64,000 nucleotides of DNA, taken from positions 12,886 through 76,885 of the forward strand of contig JBDTSV010000114.1 of the NCBI GenBank assembly GCA_039930985.1. The letters are read 5' to 3'. Position numbers and translations under genes: made by a program. The notes beneath the pieces were generated by a model. That model did no database searches. It was not told the origin of the DNA and worked only from the letters and a program-made list of their open reading frames with translations. This document shows positions 24,777 through 33,552 of this stretch, one piece after another; the stretch's first letter is position 1, and each line of letters starts with the position of its first letter. Source of the DNA: CADEED01 sp039930985. GTDB taxonomy: Bacteria > Pseudomonadota > Gammaproteobacteria > Steroidobacterales > Steroidobacteraceae.

Positions 24777-26258
24777 TTATTCGCGCATGAGGGTGTCGAG
24801 CTGGTTCAGGGTTATTCCCAGCCGCCGGTCCGCGGACAAGGCCCGACCTTCGTCAGACAAGTCGCCGGTTTCCAACGCGAGGACTCGCAGCGCCAGGGAT
24901 TCCTCGCGCGCCTTCAGATATTCGCGCATCGCCGCCTGCACGCGCGCCGGGCGCGAGCCGTCCTGCGTCAAAGTGGCCGATTGCAGCAGCGGTTTTGATG
25001 CGTTGCGCCAGGGGATCAGCACCTCGTCGCGCAGGCGCTTGGCGACTTCGAGGCGATTGACGCGCACATTCGGCTGGTACGTGAGGATGTCGGTCTGCTT
25101 GCGCACCAGCGCAGCTTCGATGGGACCGAAGTTCTCGATATCGCGTTCGAACCTGAGGCCGGCGGCGTGAGTGCCGGTTCCCGCGACCAGCGGCTGCGCC
25201 AGCCACATCAACGGCAACCCGATGGCGAGCGCCGCGATCACGAGCCTCGCGGGCTGCGCCACCGCGCGCGCCTCCGGTGAAAACGGTCGCGCGAGAATCA
25301 TGCCCGCGGCAAAGCCGGCTAACAACCCGCCCACGTGGCAGGCGTTGTCGATGAGTGGGTGCGCCCAGCCGATCACCAGCGAGTACAGGCAGAACAGCAG
25401 CGCGCTGCTGCTGATGCTCTTGAGCATGCTGGGCGGAATGTCTTCGCGGCGAATGGCGAGGAATGCGAGCAAGGCACCGTACACGCCGAAGATAGCGCCC
25501 GACGCGCCGGCGCTGTTGCGCAGCGGATCCCACCAGCCGCTGGCGACACTGCCGGAGATCGCGGCCAACAGGTAGATCACGCCGAATCGCGTGCTGCCGT
25601 AGAGCCGTTCGACCAGCGCGCCGCCCTGGTACAGCGCGTACATGTTCAACGCGATGTGGATGAGCCCGAAGTGAAGGAACGCGGAGGTGAGCAGCCGCCA
25701 TTCCTGTCCGGTCCACGTCAGCGGACCGAAGTTGGAGCCAAACTTGATGTGGATGGCGGCGTTCGGATTCATGAGGTCGGCGCCCGCGAACAGCATGGCG
25801 ATGAAGACCGCGACGTTGATGGCGATGATCGCGGGCGTGACGTAGCTGCGCGCACCGAGCACCGACATGGCCTTGGCAAAGCGATCGTGATGCTCCTGGT
25901 CGGCCAGGAATTCGGGCGTTTTCTCCTGGGGCAGCAGCGCCCAGAGGCTCTCGGCGTCCTCGCGCGATGTTGTCCAGACGATGATGTAGTGCTGGCCGTC
26001 GCGCGTGCGAATCAGGAATGCGTTGCTGGCGGCGTTGTAGTCGACGTTGGCGACGTCGGCCAGCGCGATCCTCGGCGGCCCGCCGATGTGCAAGCCGGTG
26101 CGTTTGCCTTCGAAAGTGAGAACGTTCGCGTCGACCAACAGCCTGCCCTCGCCGGTGAGGCTGTAGGTGTTGTTGAGGGGTTGATCGGAGCGCGCCGGCT
26201 GGCCGGTGCTGAAGTGCACGCGGTATTCGCGCGTGGCGCGTGGTTCAGGGGTATTCAA
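24777..26258 (-). CDS. rhomboid family intramembrane serine protease
   Basis: 493 residues. An N-terminal cytosolic domain of about 130 residues with beta strands precedes six or seven helices carrying the rhomboid motifs: HFGLIHIALNMYALYQ, catalytic Ser in GASGAIFGVYG (about 255) and the His in CHVGGLLAGF (about 309). A C-terminal helical domain of about 120 residues follows. It cleaves membrane helices; targets are unknown. Divergent from trkA with only 40 bp between start codons. Confidence 0.88.
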   Translation of the reverse strand: MNTPEPRATREYRVHFSTGQPARSDQPLNNTYSLTGEGRLLVDANVLTFEGKRTGLHIGGPPRIALADVANVDYNAASNAFLIRTRDGQHYIIVWTTSREDAESLWALLPQEKTPEFLADQEHHDRFAKAMSVLGARSYVTPAIIAINVAVFIAMLFAGADLMNPNAAIHIKFGSNFGPLTWTGQEWRLLTSAFLHFGLIHIALNMYALYQGGALVERLYGSTRFGVIYLLAAISGSVASGWWDPLRNSAGASGAIFGVYGALLAFLAIRREDIPPSMLKSISSSALLFCLYSLVIGWAHPLIDNACHVGGLLAGFAAGMILARPFSPEARAVAQPARLVIAALAIGLPLMWLAQPLVAGTGTHAAGLRFERDIENFGPIEAALVRKQTDILTYQPNVRVNRLEVAKRLRDEVLIPWRNASKPLLQSATLTQDGSRPARVQAAMREYLKAREESLALRVLALETGDLSDEGRALSADRRLGITLNQLDTLMRE

Positions 26259-26283
26259 GCGGTTTTCTCGGGTGCGGTGCGGC

Positions 26284-26289
26284 TACAAT
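26284..26289 (+). promoter_or_regulatory. candidate -10 element of the trkA promoter
   Basis: TACAAT lies 10 bp before the trkA ATG. A convincing -35 at 16-18 bp spacing is not visible (the region reads GGTTTTCTCG), so the site is weak or uses an extended element. If real, the transcript would have almost no leader. Confidence 0.35.
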
Positions 26290-26298
26290 ACCGCCCCC

Positions 26299-27672
26299 AT
26301 GAAGATCGTGATACTCGGCGCCGGCCAAGTCGGGCGCACCGCGGCATACCACCTGTCGCGCGAAGAATCCAACGAGGTTACGGTCGTCGATACCAACGAA
26401 GAAATCCTGCGCGACCTGCAGGACCGTCTCGACATCCGCACCGTCGCTGGCAACGCCGCCTATCCATCGGTGCTCGAAGCCGCGGGCGCCGCCTCGGCCG
26501 ACATCGTGGTGGCGCTGACCTCGAGCGACGAAGTGAACATGATGGCCTGCGAGGTGGCGTACACGCTGTATCGCACGCGCACGAAGATCGCGCGCATCCG
26601 CTCGTCTGAATACACACGACATCCAAAGTTGTTTGCCGACGAGGCGTTGTCGGTGGACGTGTGGATCAGCCCGGAGCAGCTGGTCACCGAATACATCGCC
26701 GAGCTCATCAAGTTTCCGGGTGCGCTGCAGGTGCTCGACTTTGCCGACGGACGCGTGCGGCTGGTGGGCATCCGCGCCCGCAAGGGTGGCCTGCTGGTCA
26801 GCCAGAAGCTGGCCAAGCTCAAGGAGCATCACCCGAACACCGAGGCGCGCGTGGTGGCCATCTACCGCGCCGGCCGCAACATCAAGCCGGATGGCGAGGC
26901 GGTCATCGAAGAGGGCGACGAGGTGTTCTTCCTCGCCGCGCGCGACGACATCCGCAAGTTCATGAGCGAGATCCGCAAGGAAGAAGCACCGGCGCGGCGC
27001 GTGGTCATCGCCGGTGGCGGCAACATCGGGTTGTCGCTGGCGCGCAAGCTCGAAGAGCAACACCACGTGAAGCTCATCGAGCGCGACCCGAAGCGCGCGC
27101 GGCGAATCTCCGAACTCCTGCTCAACACGATCGTGCTGAACGGCGACGCCGCGGACGAAGAGCTGCTCATCGAGGAGAATATCGACAGCTGCGATGTGTT
27201 CGCGTCGCTGACGAACTCCGAAGAAGCCAACATCCTGTCCGCCATGCTCGCCAAGCGGCTCGGCGCCAGGAAAGTCATGGCGTTGATCAACAAGCCGTCC
27301 TACGCCGAACTCATGGAAAGCGGCAACATCGACATCGCGATTTCACCGCAGACCATCACCATCGGCTCGCTGCTGGCGCACGTGCGGCGCGGCGACGTGG
27401 TGCGCGTGCACAGCCTGCGGCGCGGCGCCGCCGAAGCGCTCGAAGCCGTGGTGCATGGCACCGACAAGACGTCGCGCGTGGTGGGCCGGCGTGTCGGCGA
27501 CATCCCGCTGCCGGATGGAGCGGCCATCGGCGCCGTGGTGCGCGGCGAAACGGTCGTGATCGCGCATCACGACACCCTGATTCAGAACGACGATCACGTG
27601 ATCGTGTTTCTTTCCGACCGGCGGCACGTCGAGCAGGTCGAACGCCTGTTCTCCGGGCCCGGCGGGCGCTGA
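26299..27672 (+). CDS. trkA: Trk system potassium uptake regulator TrkA
   Basis: 457 residues, the usual two-unit TrkA: a first RCK-N domain with ILGAGQVGRTAAYHL (NAD-binding) and an Asp in TVVDTNEE, an RCK-C domain, then the second RCK-N (VVIAGGGNIGLSLARKL) and RCK-C. It binds NAD(H)/ATP and gates the TrkH channel from the cytoplasm. ATG 26299 directly precedes the first Rossmann strand. Followed 21 bp later by trkH. Confidence 0.95.
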   Translation: MKIVILGAGQVGRTAAYHLSREESNEVTVVDTNEEILRDLQDRLDIRTVAGNAAYPSVLEAAGAASADIVVALTSSDEVNMMACEVAYTLYRTRTKIARIRSSEYTRHPKLFADEALSVDVWISPEQLVTEYIAELIKFPGALQVLDFADGRVRLVGIRARKGGLLVSQKLAKLKEHHPNTEARVVAIYRAGRNIKPDGEAVIEEGDEVFFLAARDDIRKFMSEIRKEEAPARRVVIAGGGNIGLSLARKLEEQHHVKLIERDPKRARRISELLLNTIVLNGDAADEELLIEENIDSCDVFASLTNSEEANILSAMLAKRLGARKVMALINKPSYAELMESGNIDIAISPQTITIGSLLAHVRRGDVVRVHSLRRGAAEALEAVVHGTDKTSRVVGRRVGDIPLPDGAAIGAVVRGETVVIAHHDTLIQNDDHVIVFLSDRRHVEQVERLFSGPGGR

Positions 27673-27693
27673 CCGCCGCGGAGTATTGAGGCC

Positions 27694-29142
27694 TTGTTAG
27701 CCGTCGCGCATGTACTCGGCCTGATGATGGCCTTCTTCGGTTTGCTCTATCTGCTACCGATCGGCTGGTCGCTGGGAGTCCAGGACGGCGCGGTCGTCGA
27801 CTTCATCGCCGCAGGGCTCATCAATGCGTTGATCGGGCTTGCGGTGGCGACCGCGACGCGGCGCTGGCGCCGCGAGCTCAAACCCCGCGACGGCTTCCTG
27901 CTGGTAACCTCATCGTGGGTGTTGATGTCGGCTTCGGCCGCCATCCCATTGATGATTGCGCTGCCTGACCTTTCATTCACCGACGCTTATTTCGAGTCGA
28001 TGTCGGGTTTGACGACAACCGGCTCGACCGTGCTCAATCGTCTGGATGCATTGCCGCAGTCAATCAATCTGTGGCGTTGCACGCTGCACTGGATCGGTGG
28101 CATCGGCATCATTGTGCTGGCGGTCGCCGTGCTGCCCTTGTTAGGCGTCGGCGGCATGCAGCTCTATAAAGCCGAGACTCCGGGCCCGGTCAAGGACGAG
28201 AAGCTCACGCCGCGCATCACCGAAACGGCGAAAGCCCTGTGGTTTGCGTACCTGGCCATTACGGTTGGCGGCGTTATCGCATTGCGCATCGCCGGCATGA
28301 GCTGGTTCGATGCGATCTGCCATTGTTTCTCGGCAATCGGGCTCGGCGGCTTCGGCACGCACGATCGAAGCATCAGCTATTTCGATTCGGCGGCAATCGA
28401 GTTCGTGCTTATCTCGATCATGGTGCTGGCTTCCCTGAATTTCGCGCGGCATTTCATGGCGTTTCGCACGCTGTCTTTCCGGCCTTACTACCGCGACTCC
28501 GAAGGCAAGGCGATATTCATCACTCTCAGCATTTCGGTGGTCGTAGTCACCTTCGTGTTGTGGCTCGATCAGCAGTACGCGGGAATCGGTGCTTCTTTCC
28601 GCCATGCCGCATTCGCGGTGATCTCGATCGCGACGACTACCGGTTTCGTCACCGAGGACTATGAGCGCTGGGCCGGTGTCATCGCACCGCTCCTGTTGCT
28701 GTTGAGCTGCATCACATGCAGCACCGGATCCACGGGCGGCGGCATCAAGATGTTTCGAACTCTTCTGCTCGCGCGTCACGCGAGTCGGGGACTCAAGCAG
28801 TTGGTACACCCCAGTGCCATCATTCCCATACGCATTGGTGGTCAGCCAGTACCCGATCGAATCGTCTATTCGGTGCTCGCCTTCATCTTCCTGTATTTCA
28901 TGACCGTCGTAGTCCTGACGTTCGCGCTGCTCATGACGGACCTCGATCTGGTTTCGTCATTCTCCGCCGTCGTCGCTTCGATCAACAATATGGGCCCGGG
29001 CATGGGCAAGATCGGGCCGTCGTGGAATTACTCCGGACTGACGGACCTTCAGACCTGGATCTGCACGCTGGCGATGCTGTTAGGGCGCCTGGAGATATTC
29101 AGCGTCCTGGTGCTGTTCACTTCAACGTTCTGGCGCAAGTGA
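27694..29142 (+). CDS. trkH: Trk potassium uptake channel TrkH
   Basis: 482 residues with the four pore repeats of the Trk/Ktr/HKT family: SGLTTTGSTV, FCFSAIGLGGFGTH-like filter (here CHCFSAIGLGGFG), TTTGFVTEDY, and SINNMGPGMGKIG near the C-terminus. It forms the K+ channel of the Trk system in the inner membrane. The start is a TTG (27694) preceded by TTGAGG; no ATG lies before the first helix. It ends in a GTGA overlap with the next frame. Confidence 0.94.
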   Translation: MLAVAHVLGLMMAFFGLLYLLPIGWSLGVQDGAVVDFIAAGLINALIGLAVATATRRWRRELKPRDGFLLVTSSWVLMSASAAIPLMIALPDLSFTDAYFESMSGLTTTGSTVLNRLDALPQSINLWRCTLHWIGGIGIIVLAVAVLPLLGVGGMQLYKAETPGPVKDEKLTPRITETAKALWFAYLAITVGGVIALRIAGMSWFDAICHCFSAIGLGGFGTHDRSISYFDSAAIEFVLISIMVLASLNFARHFMAFRTLSFRPYYRDSEGKAIFITLSISVVVVTFVLWLDQQYAGIGASFRHAAFAVISIATTTGFVTEDYERWAGVIAPLLLLLSCITCSTGSTGGGIKMFRTLLLARHASRGLKQLVHPSAIIPIRIGGQPVPDRIVYSVLAFIFLYFMTVVVLTFALLMTDLDLVSSFSAVVASINNMGPGMGKIGPSWNYSGLTDLQTWICTLAMLLGRLEIFSVLVLFTSTFWRK

Positions 29143-29156
29143 GCGCCCAGATCTCC

Positions 29157-30491
29157 ATGGCGCAGCCGGACCTTACCGGCTCGCCGGCCGGCCTCGTTGC
29201 GCTGTCGCTCTTCGTGATTGCCTATGCGCTGGTGATTGCCGAAGAGTTCACCGAGATGCGCAAGTCGAAGCCAATGGTGCTCGCAGCAGGTGTGTTGTGG
29301 CTTCTGGTAGCAGTTGCCTGGAGGGCGAGTGGCATCGAGGGCGCGGACGAGGTGCTCCGCCACAATCTGCTCGAGTACGGCGAGCTTCTTCTGTTTCTCT
29401 TGTCGGCGATGACTTTCGTGAATACGCTCGAAGAGCGCCAGGTGTTCGCGGCGCTGCGCAGCTGGCTACTCGCGCGTGGGCTCTCCTTCCGCGCCATGTT
29501 CTGGATGACTGGCGCGATGGCGTTCCTGCTCTCGCCGGTGCTGGACAACCTGACTACCGCCCTGATCATGGGCGCGGTGGTGATGGCGATCGGCCGCGGA
29601 AATGCGCGGTTCGTCGTGCCGGCCTGCATCAATATCGTCGTCGCGGCAAACGCCGGCGGGGCTTTCAGTCCGTTTGGCGATATCACCACGCTGATGGTCT
29701 GGCAGAAGGGCCACCTCGGGTTCTTTGAATTCTTCGCGCTGTTCGTGCCCTCGCTGGTGAACTGGCTGGTGCCCGCGGCCTGCATGCACTTTGCGATCCA
29801 GCGCGAGATCCCGCGCGGTGACGGCGACCGCGTCTCGACTAAATCCGGTGCGGGCGTGGTCGTCTTGCTGTTTGCCCTGACAATCATTCTGACGGTCGCG
29901 ATCCACCAGTTCGCACACCTGCCGCCATTCCTCGGCATGATGACTGGACTCGGCGCGCTGCAGATCTACGGCTACTTCATCCGCCACGCGGAGTTGCGCG
30001 AATACGGAATGGCTTCGCCGGCGCCGGCTGGATTCAGGCCCACGCACAAGCCCTTCGACATCTTCGTGAGCATCAAGCGGGCGGAATGGGACACGCTGCT
30101 GTTCTTCTATGGGGTGATCCTGTGCGTGGGCGCTCTGGGCGCCCTGGGTTATCTGGCATTGCTATCCCAGGCCTCGTACATGTCGTTGGGCGCGACCTGG
30201 GCGAATGTTCTCGTCGGCTTCGCCTCGTCGATCGTCGACAACATTCCGATCATGTTCGCGGTGCTCAGCATCGAGCCCGACATGTCGAAGGGTCAGTGGC
30301 TTCTGGTCACACTCACCGCGGGCGTGGGCGGCTCATTGCTCTCGGTCGGGTCGGCGGCGGGCGTGGCGCTCATGGGCCAGGCGCGCGGCGTCTACACCTT
30401 CTTCGCGCACCTGCGCTGGAGCTGGGCGATCGCGCTCGGGTACGCCGCCGCCATCCTCGTGCACTTCCTGGTGAACGCCGCCGCTTTCTGA
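29157..30491 (+). CDS. nhaD: NhaD-type sodium:proton antiporter
   Basis: 444 residues with about 12 helices and the ion-transporter blocks of NhaD: LLLFLLSAMTFVNTLEER, SPVLDNLTTALIMGAVV, NAGGAFSPFGDITTLMVW and ASSIVDNIPIMFAVLS, which carry the conserved Asp residues for Na+/H+ exchange. An in-frame GTG at 29139 overlapping the trkH stop is an alternative start that would couple the genes. With trkA-trkH it makes a three-gene K+ uptake / Na+ extrusion unit. Confidence 0.9.
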   Translation: MAQPDLTGSPAGLVALSLFVIAYALVIAEEFTEMRKSKPMVLAAGVLWLLVAVAWRASGIEGADEVLRHNLLEYGELLLFLLSAMTFVNTLEERQVFAALRSWLLARGLSFRAMFWMTGAMAFLLSPVLDNLTTALIMGAVVMAIGRGNARFVVPACINIVVAANAGGAFSPFGDITTLMVWQKGHLGFFEFFALFVPSLVNWLVPAACMHFAIQREIPRGDGDRVSTKSGAGVVVLLFALTIILTVAIHQFAHLPPFLGMMTGLGALQIYGYFIRHAELREYGMASPAPAGFRPTHKPFDIFVSIKRAEWDTLLFFYGVILCVGALGALGYLALLSQASYMSLGATWANVLVGFASSIVDNIPIMFAVLSIEPDMSKGQWLLVTLTAGVGGSLLSVGSAAGVALMGQARGVYTFFAHLRWSWAIALGYAAAILVHFLVNAAAF

Positions 30492-30655
30492 GGTTGGTCG
30501 ATCAACAGCGCGCCAGCAGGACATATGAACGTGCGGCGGCTCTCGCCAATGTGCTCTATCCCAGCGCGCAGCCTTGCGAGCGGTTCTGGTGCGAAACCCT
30601 CGACCGGATGCGGAGCGCGTGGTGCATCGAAATCGAGATGCGGGGTGAAGAGGCC

Positions 30656-30933
30656 TCAGGCGGCGCATAGCATCAGGCCGAACTCGAGCGTCAGTGATGC
30701 CGCGTACTCGAAATGCAGAACTCGCCGCGGCGCGTCCCGGTTTATCTTCGAGGAAGCGTGATCGATCAGTGGCCGCATTGCGACGACCCCACCTGCGGTG
30801 ACGATGCACTCCACCGGTTTCACGCGTGTCCCGCACCCGAGCGTCGCAACGGTTCGATCGTCAGTTGCGCGCACCAGAAAGTTATCTCCGCCAACGAAAA
30901 CATTGGCGGGTGTACGGCGTAGCCGTCGTCCAT
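30656..30933 (-). pseudogene. remnant of a phytanoyl-CoA dioxygenase (PhyH) gene
   Basis: The C-terminal part is open from 30874 to 30656 and reads AGGVVAMRPLIDHASSK then RRVLHFEYAASL, matching the end of PhyH-family Fe(II)/2OG enzymes (the last iron-binding His and following strand). An N-terminal-like piece, MDDGYAVHPPMFSLAEI ending RRSGAGHA-stop, lies just upstream in another frame (30933 to about 30829). The middle of the enzyme, with the HxD motif, is missing. So this is a decayed gene with an internal deletion and frame change. The rest of the 484-bp gap after nhaD (30492-30655) shows nothing. Confidence 0.6.
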
Positions 30934-30934
30934 C

Positions 30935-30973
30935 AGGTGCGGCCCCTTTTGCTAGGAAATGGGGAGTGTCCCC
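30935..30973 (-). repeat. 39-bp dispersed repeat, copy 3
   Basis: Identical to the copy at 1786-1824. It begins 2 bases after the TGA of the CBS-domain gene and ends 1 base before the first ATG of the PhyH remnant, both on the minus strand. Confidence 0.85.
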
Positions 30974-30975
30974 AT

Positions 30976-31404
30976 TCAGCTGCGGATATAGCTCTCGAGA
31001 TCCGCAATCGTGCGTTCCTGTTCTTCGATGACCGCGCGCACCAGGTCGCCGATGGACAGCACGCCTATCACGCGTTCGCCGGCCACCACTGGCAGATGGC
31101 GGATGCGCATGTCGGTCATGAGCCGCATGCAGTCGTGCGCGTCCTGGCGCGGGGTTACCGTGACCACCTTGGCGGTCATGATGGCCTCGACGCGCGTTTC
31201 TTCGGACGAGCGGCCTAACAACACGACTTTGCGCGCGTAGTCACGCTCGGAAATGATGCCGACGAGCTGGTCGCCGGTCATCACCAGCAGTGCGCCGACA
31301 TGATGCTCGGCCATCTTCTTGATGGCGGTGAGCACCGGATCGGCCGGGCCGACAGAGAAGATGCCCTTCGGCTTCTGATCCAGCAGTTGTTGGACGGAAA
31401 GCAT
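30976..31404 (-). CDS. CBS-domain protein
   Basis: 142 residues forming a tandem pair of CBS domains: repeat 1 (about 8-65) with IKKMAEHHVGALLVM and LVGIISERDYARKV, and repeat 2 (about 72-130) with MRLMTDMRIRHLPVV and VIGVLSIGDLVRAV. Stand-alone CBS pairs bind adenine nucleotides and regulate partner proteins or redox state. It is 20 bp downstream of the NfeD gene on the same strand. Confidence 0.88.
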   Translation of the reverse strand: MLSVQQLLDQKPKGIFSVGPADPVLTAIKKMAEHHVGALLVMTGDQLVGIISERDYARKVVLLGRSSEETRVEAIMTAKVVTVTPRQDAHDCMRLMTDMRIRHLPVVAGERVIGVLSIGDLVRAVIEEQERTIADLESYIRS

Positions 31405-31424
31405 CGAGACCTCCGTATCTCAGA

Positions 31425-31868
31425 TCAGGCGGGAATCACCGTGAGAATCGTGCCGTTGGCACCGGTGACGCGCACACGCGCGCCGGCGGGCAGCTCGGGT
31501 CCGGAAACTTTCCACACGCCATCGCCGAGCTTGGCCTTGCCCGAGCCCTGCTCGATGGGTTCGACCAGCACGAGTTCGCTGCCGATGTATTGCAGGCCGC
31601 GCTGGTTGAGGTTCGGCTGTTCGAAAGTGCCGGGGTTTTTCTTGCGATAGGCGCGATAGAGCAGCAGGGCGGCCAGGCCCAACAAGCCAAAGCCGATGAG
31701 CTGGTATTGCCAGGGAATGTCGATGACGACCATCAGCAGGCCGATGACCCCGGCGGAGGCCGCGAACCAGATGATGACCGCGCCAGGAATGAGCGTTTCG
31801 GCCGCGGCGAGCAGTACGGCGAGCACCATCCAGTGCCACCAGGTGAGGTGCGTGATGAGGTAGTTCAC
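31425..31868 (-). CDS. NfeD family membrane protein
   Basis: 147 residues. Three or four helices in the first 80 residues (LAVLLAAAETLIPGAVIIWF and others) precede an OB-fold C-terminal domain with LVEPIEQGSGKAKLGDGVWKV-like strands and GARVRVTGANGTILTV. NfeD proteins pair with SPFH proteins in membrane quality control, and here the gene overlaps the SPFH gene by 4 bases. Confidence 0.88.
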   Translation of the reverse strand: MNYLITHLTWWHWMVLAVLLAAAETLIPGAVIIWFAASAGVIGLLMVVIDIPWQYQLIGFGLLGLAALLLYRAYRKKNPGTFEQPNLNQRGLQYIGSELVLVEPIEQGSGKAKLGDGVWKVSGPELPAGARVRVTGANGTILTVIPA

Positions 31869-32848
31869 GACTGCGGCACTCGCGGTGGCGTGCGAACTGC
31901 GCCCGGGGAACCTGGCGGCAGGCTGCTCGGCTGACGTTGCATGGCATCCTTCGCCAGCTCGACGATGCCGCCGAGTGCGCCTAGCAAGCCGGCCGACTCC
32001 ATCGGCATCATGAACACTTTCTGGTTGGGCGAGTTCGCGAATTCCTTGAGTGCCTCGACGTACTTCTGCGCCACGAAGTAGTTGATGGCCTGCACGTCAC
32101 CCGCGGCGATGGCCTGCGACACCATTTGCGTGGCGCGAGCTTCGGCCTGGGCCAGGCGCTCGCGGGCCTCGGCCTCGCGGAACGCGGCTTCCTTGTTGCC
32201 TTCGGCGGCAAGCACCACGGCCTGCTTCTCACCCTCGGCCTTGAGGATGGCCGCCTGGCGGAAGCCTTCCGCGTCAAGAATGTTGGCGCGCTTTTCGCGC
32301 TCCGCCTTCATCTGCCGCCCCATCGCCTCGATGAGGTTCGTCGGCGGCGTGATGTCCTTGATCTCGATACGCGTGCACTTCACACCCCAGGGGGTGGTGG
32401 CTTCGTCGACGACTTTTAGCAATCGGTGGTTGATCTCGTCGCGTTTGGACAACGTTTCGTCCAGGTCCATGGAGCCGACCACGGTGCGGATGTTGGTCAT
32501 GGTCAGATTGACCATGGCCAGGCGCAGGTTGGCGACTTCGTACGCGGCCTTCGGCGCATCGAGCACCTGGTAGAACACCACCGCATCGATGGCCACCATG
32601 GCGTTGTCCTTGGTGATCACTTCCTGGCGGGGGACGTCGAGCACCTGCTCCATCATGTTGATGCGCTGCCCGACGTTATCGAAGAACGGGATCAGCCAGT
32701 GCGGGCCGGGCGGCATGGAGTGATCGAATTTGCCCAGGCGTTCGCGCGTGTACTCGAAACCCTGAGGCACGATCACCAGTGTCTTGACGGCGACGACGAT
32801 GATGCCGACGAGGGCGAGAACGACCCAGATAGTGCCTGACTCAAACAT
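31865..32848 (-). CDS. SPFH/Band-7 protein (QmcA / paraslipin type)
   Basis: 327 residues: one N-terminal membrane anchor (about 7-27), a Band-7 domain (PQGFEYTRERLGKF to about 190) and a long coiled coil rich in Glu/Ala (EGEKQAVVLAAEGNKEAAF and on), then the conserved YFVAQKYVEAL block. It assembles large membrane rings, with NfeD as its partner, in membrane-protein quality control. First gene of the SPFH-NfeD-CBS operon. Confidence 0.92.
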   Translation of the reverse strand: MFESGTIWVVLALVGIIVVAVKTLVIVPQGFEYTRERLGKFDHSMPPGPHWLIPFFDNVGQRINMMEQVLDVPRQEVITKDNAMVAIDAVVFYQVLDAPKAAYEVANLRLAMVNLTMTNIRTVVGSMDLDETLSKRDEINHRLLKVVDEATTPWGVKCTRIEIKDITPPTNLIEAMGRQMKAEREKRANILDAEGFRQAAILKAEGEKQAVVLAAEGNKEAAFREAEARERLAQAEARATQMVSQAIAAGDVQAINYFVAQKYVEALKEFANSPNQKVFMMPMESAGLLGALGGIVELAKDAMQRQPSSLPPGSPGAVRTPPRVPQS

Positions 32849-33052
32849 GTGCCTTCCCCTGGTGACGTTTCGCGCGCTTTGCGGCTCGGAATCATACGCT
32901 TAGGGTCGCCGTTTCCGCACGTAGCAGGCCTGCGACATGGGAATGAGCGGCCGACTCTGCGATGATTCGCGCCGAGGGAAGCCAGCGGGAAGCCAGCCGA
33001 TAGAAGCTGTGGCACGCTTTGTTGGGGACAACAGTCTTAGCATCAGGTCGTC

Positions 33053-33541
33053 GTGTCAGAAGCCCCGGTCAAGGAAATCCTGGTTGAGCCCGATCATTTC
33101 GACGTCGTCACGAACGACGTTGTATTGGTCGCTCGCCTCGAGTCCACATTCGCGTTATGTCTGTACGACGCGGTGCTCGAGTCCGGTGCGCTCATTCATC
33201 TGCGCGTCGCTCCGCCGGGACGCGTGCAGGACCCCAATCTCACCGACACCACGCTATCCACCGACCTGTTGCTGCTCGACCGATGTTTCATCGAGCTGCG
33301 CAAGAGCGAACCGCGCGCGCAGCACTGGCAGGCCAAGGTCGTAGGGCAGGTTCAGGACCTGCCGGGCGCACGCGAACGCTTCGACGGCGTCCAGAGTTTT
33401 CTCTCGGCGTTTCTCGCCGATGCCAATGTGAAGCTGGTTTCCTGCGATACACACGTCGACCACGTTCAATTACTGCGTTTTCGTCCCGCAATGGGGCATG
33501 TTCGCAGCGAGCCTCTTGCCGCTCAGCGCCTCGGTAGCTGA
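33053..33541 (+). CDS. CheD-like protein lacking the catalytic cysteine
   Basis: 162 residues that align by eye with the chemoreceptor glutamine deamidase CheD: VARLESTFALCLYDAVLESG matches the CheD LGSCVAVCxxD block, IHLRVAP matches the catalytic His segment, and QSFLSAF, VKLVSCDTHVD and RFRPAMGHV match the later strands. The nucleophilic Cys of the GSC motif is Thr here, so deamidase activity is unlikely. No chemotaxis gene lies nearby. The start is a GTG; the DUF885 gene follows 11 bp later. Confidence 0.6.
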   Translation: MSEAPVKEILVEPDHFDVVTNDVVLVARLESTFALCLYDAVLESGALIHLRVAPPGRVQDPNLTDTTLSTDLLLLDRCFIELRKSEPRAQHWQAKVVGQVQDLPGARERFDGVQSFLSAFLADANVKLVSCDTHVDHVQLLRFRPAMGHVRSEPLAAQRLGS

Positions 33542-33552
33542 AAATCGGCGCC

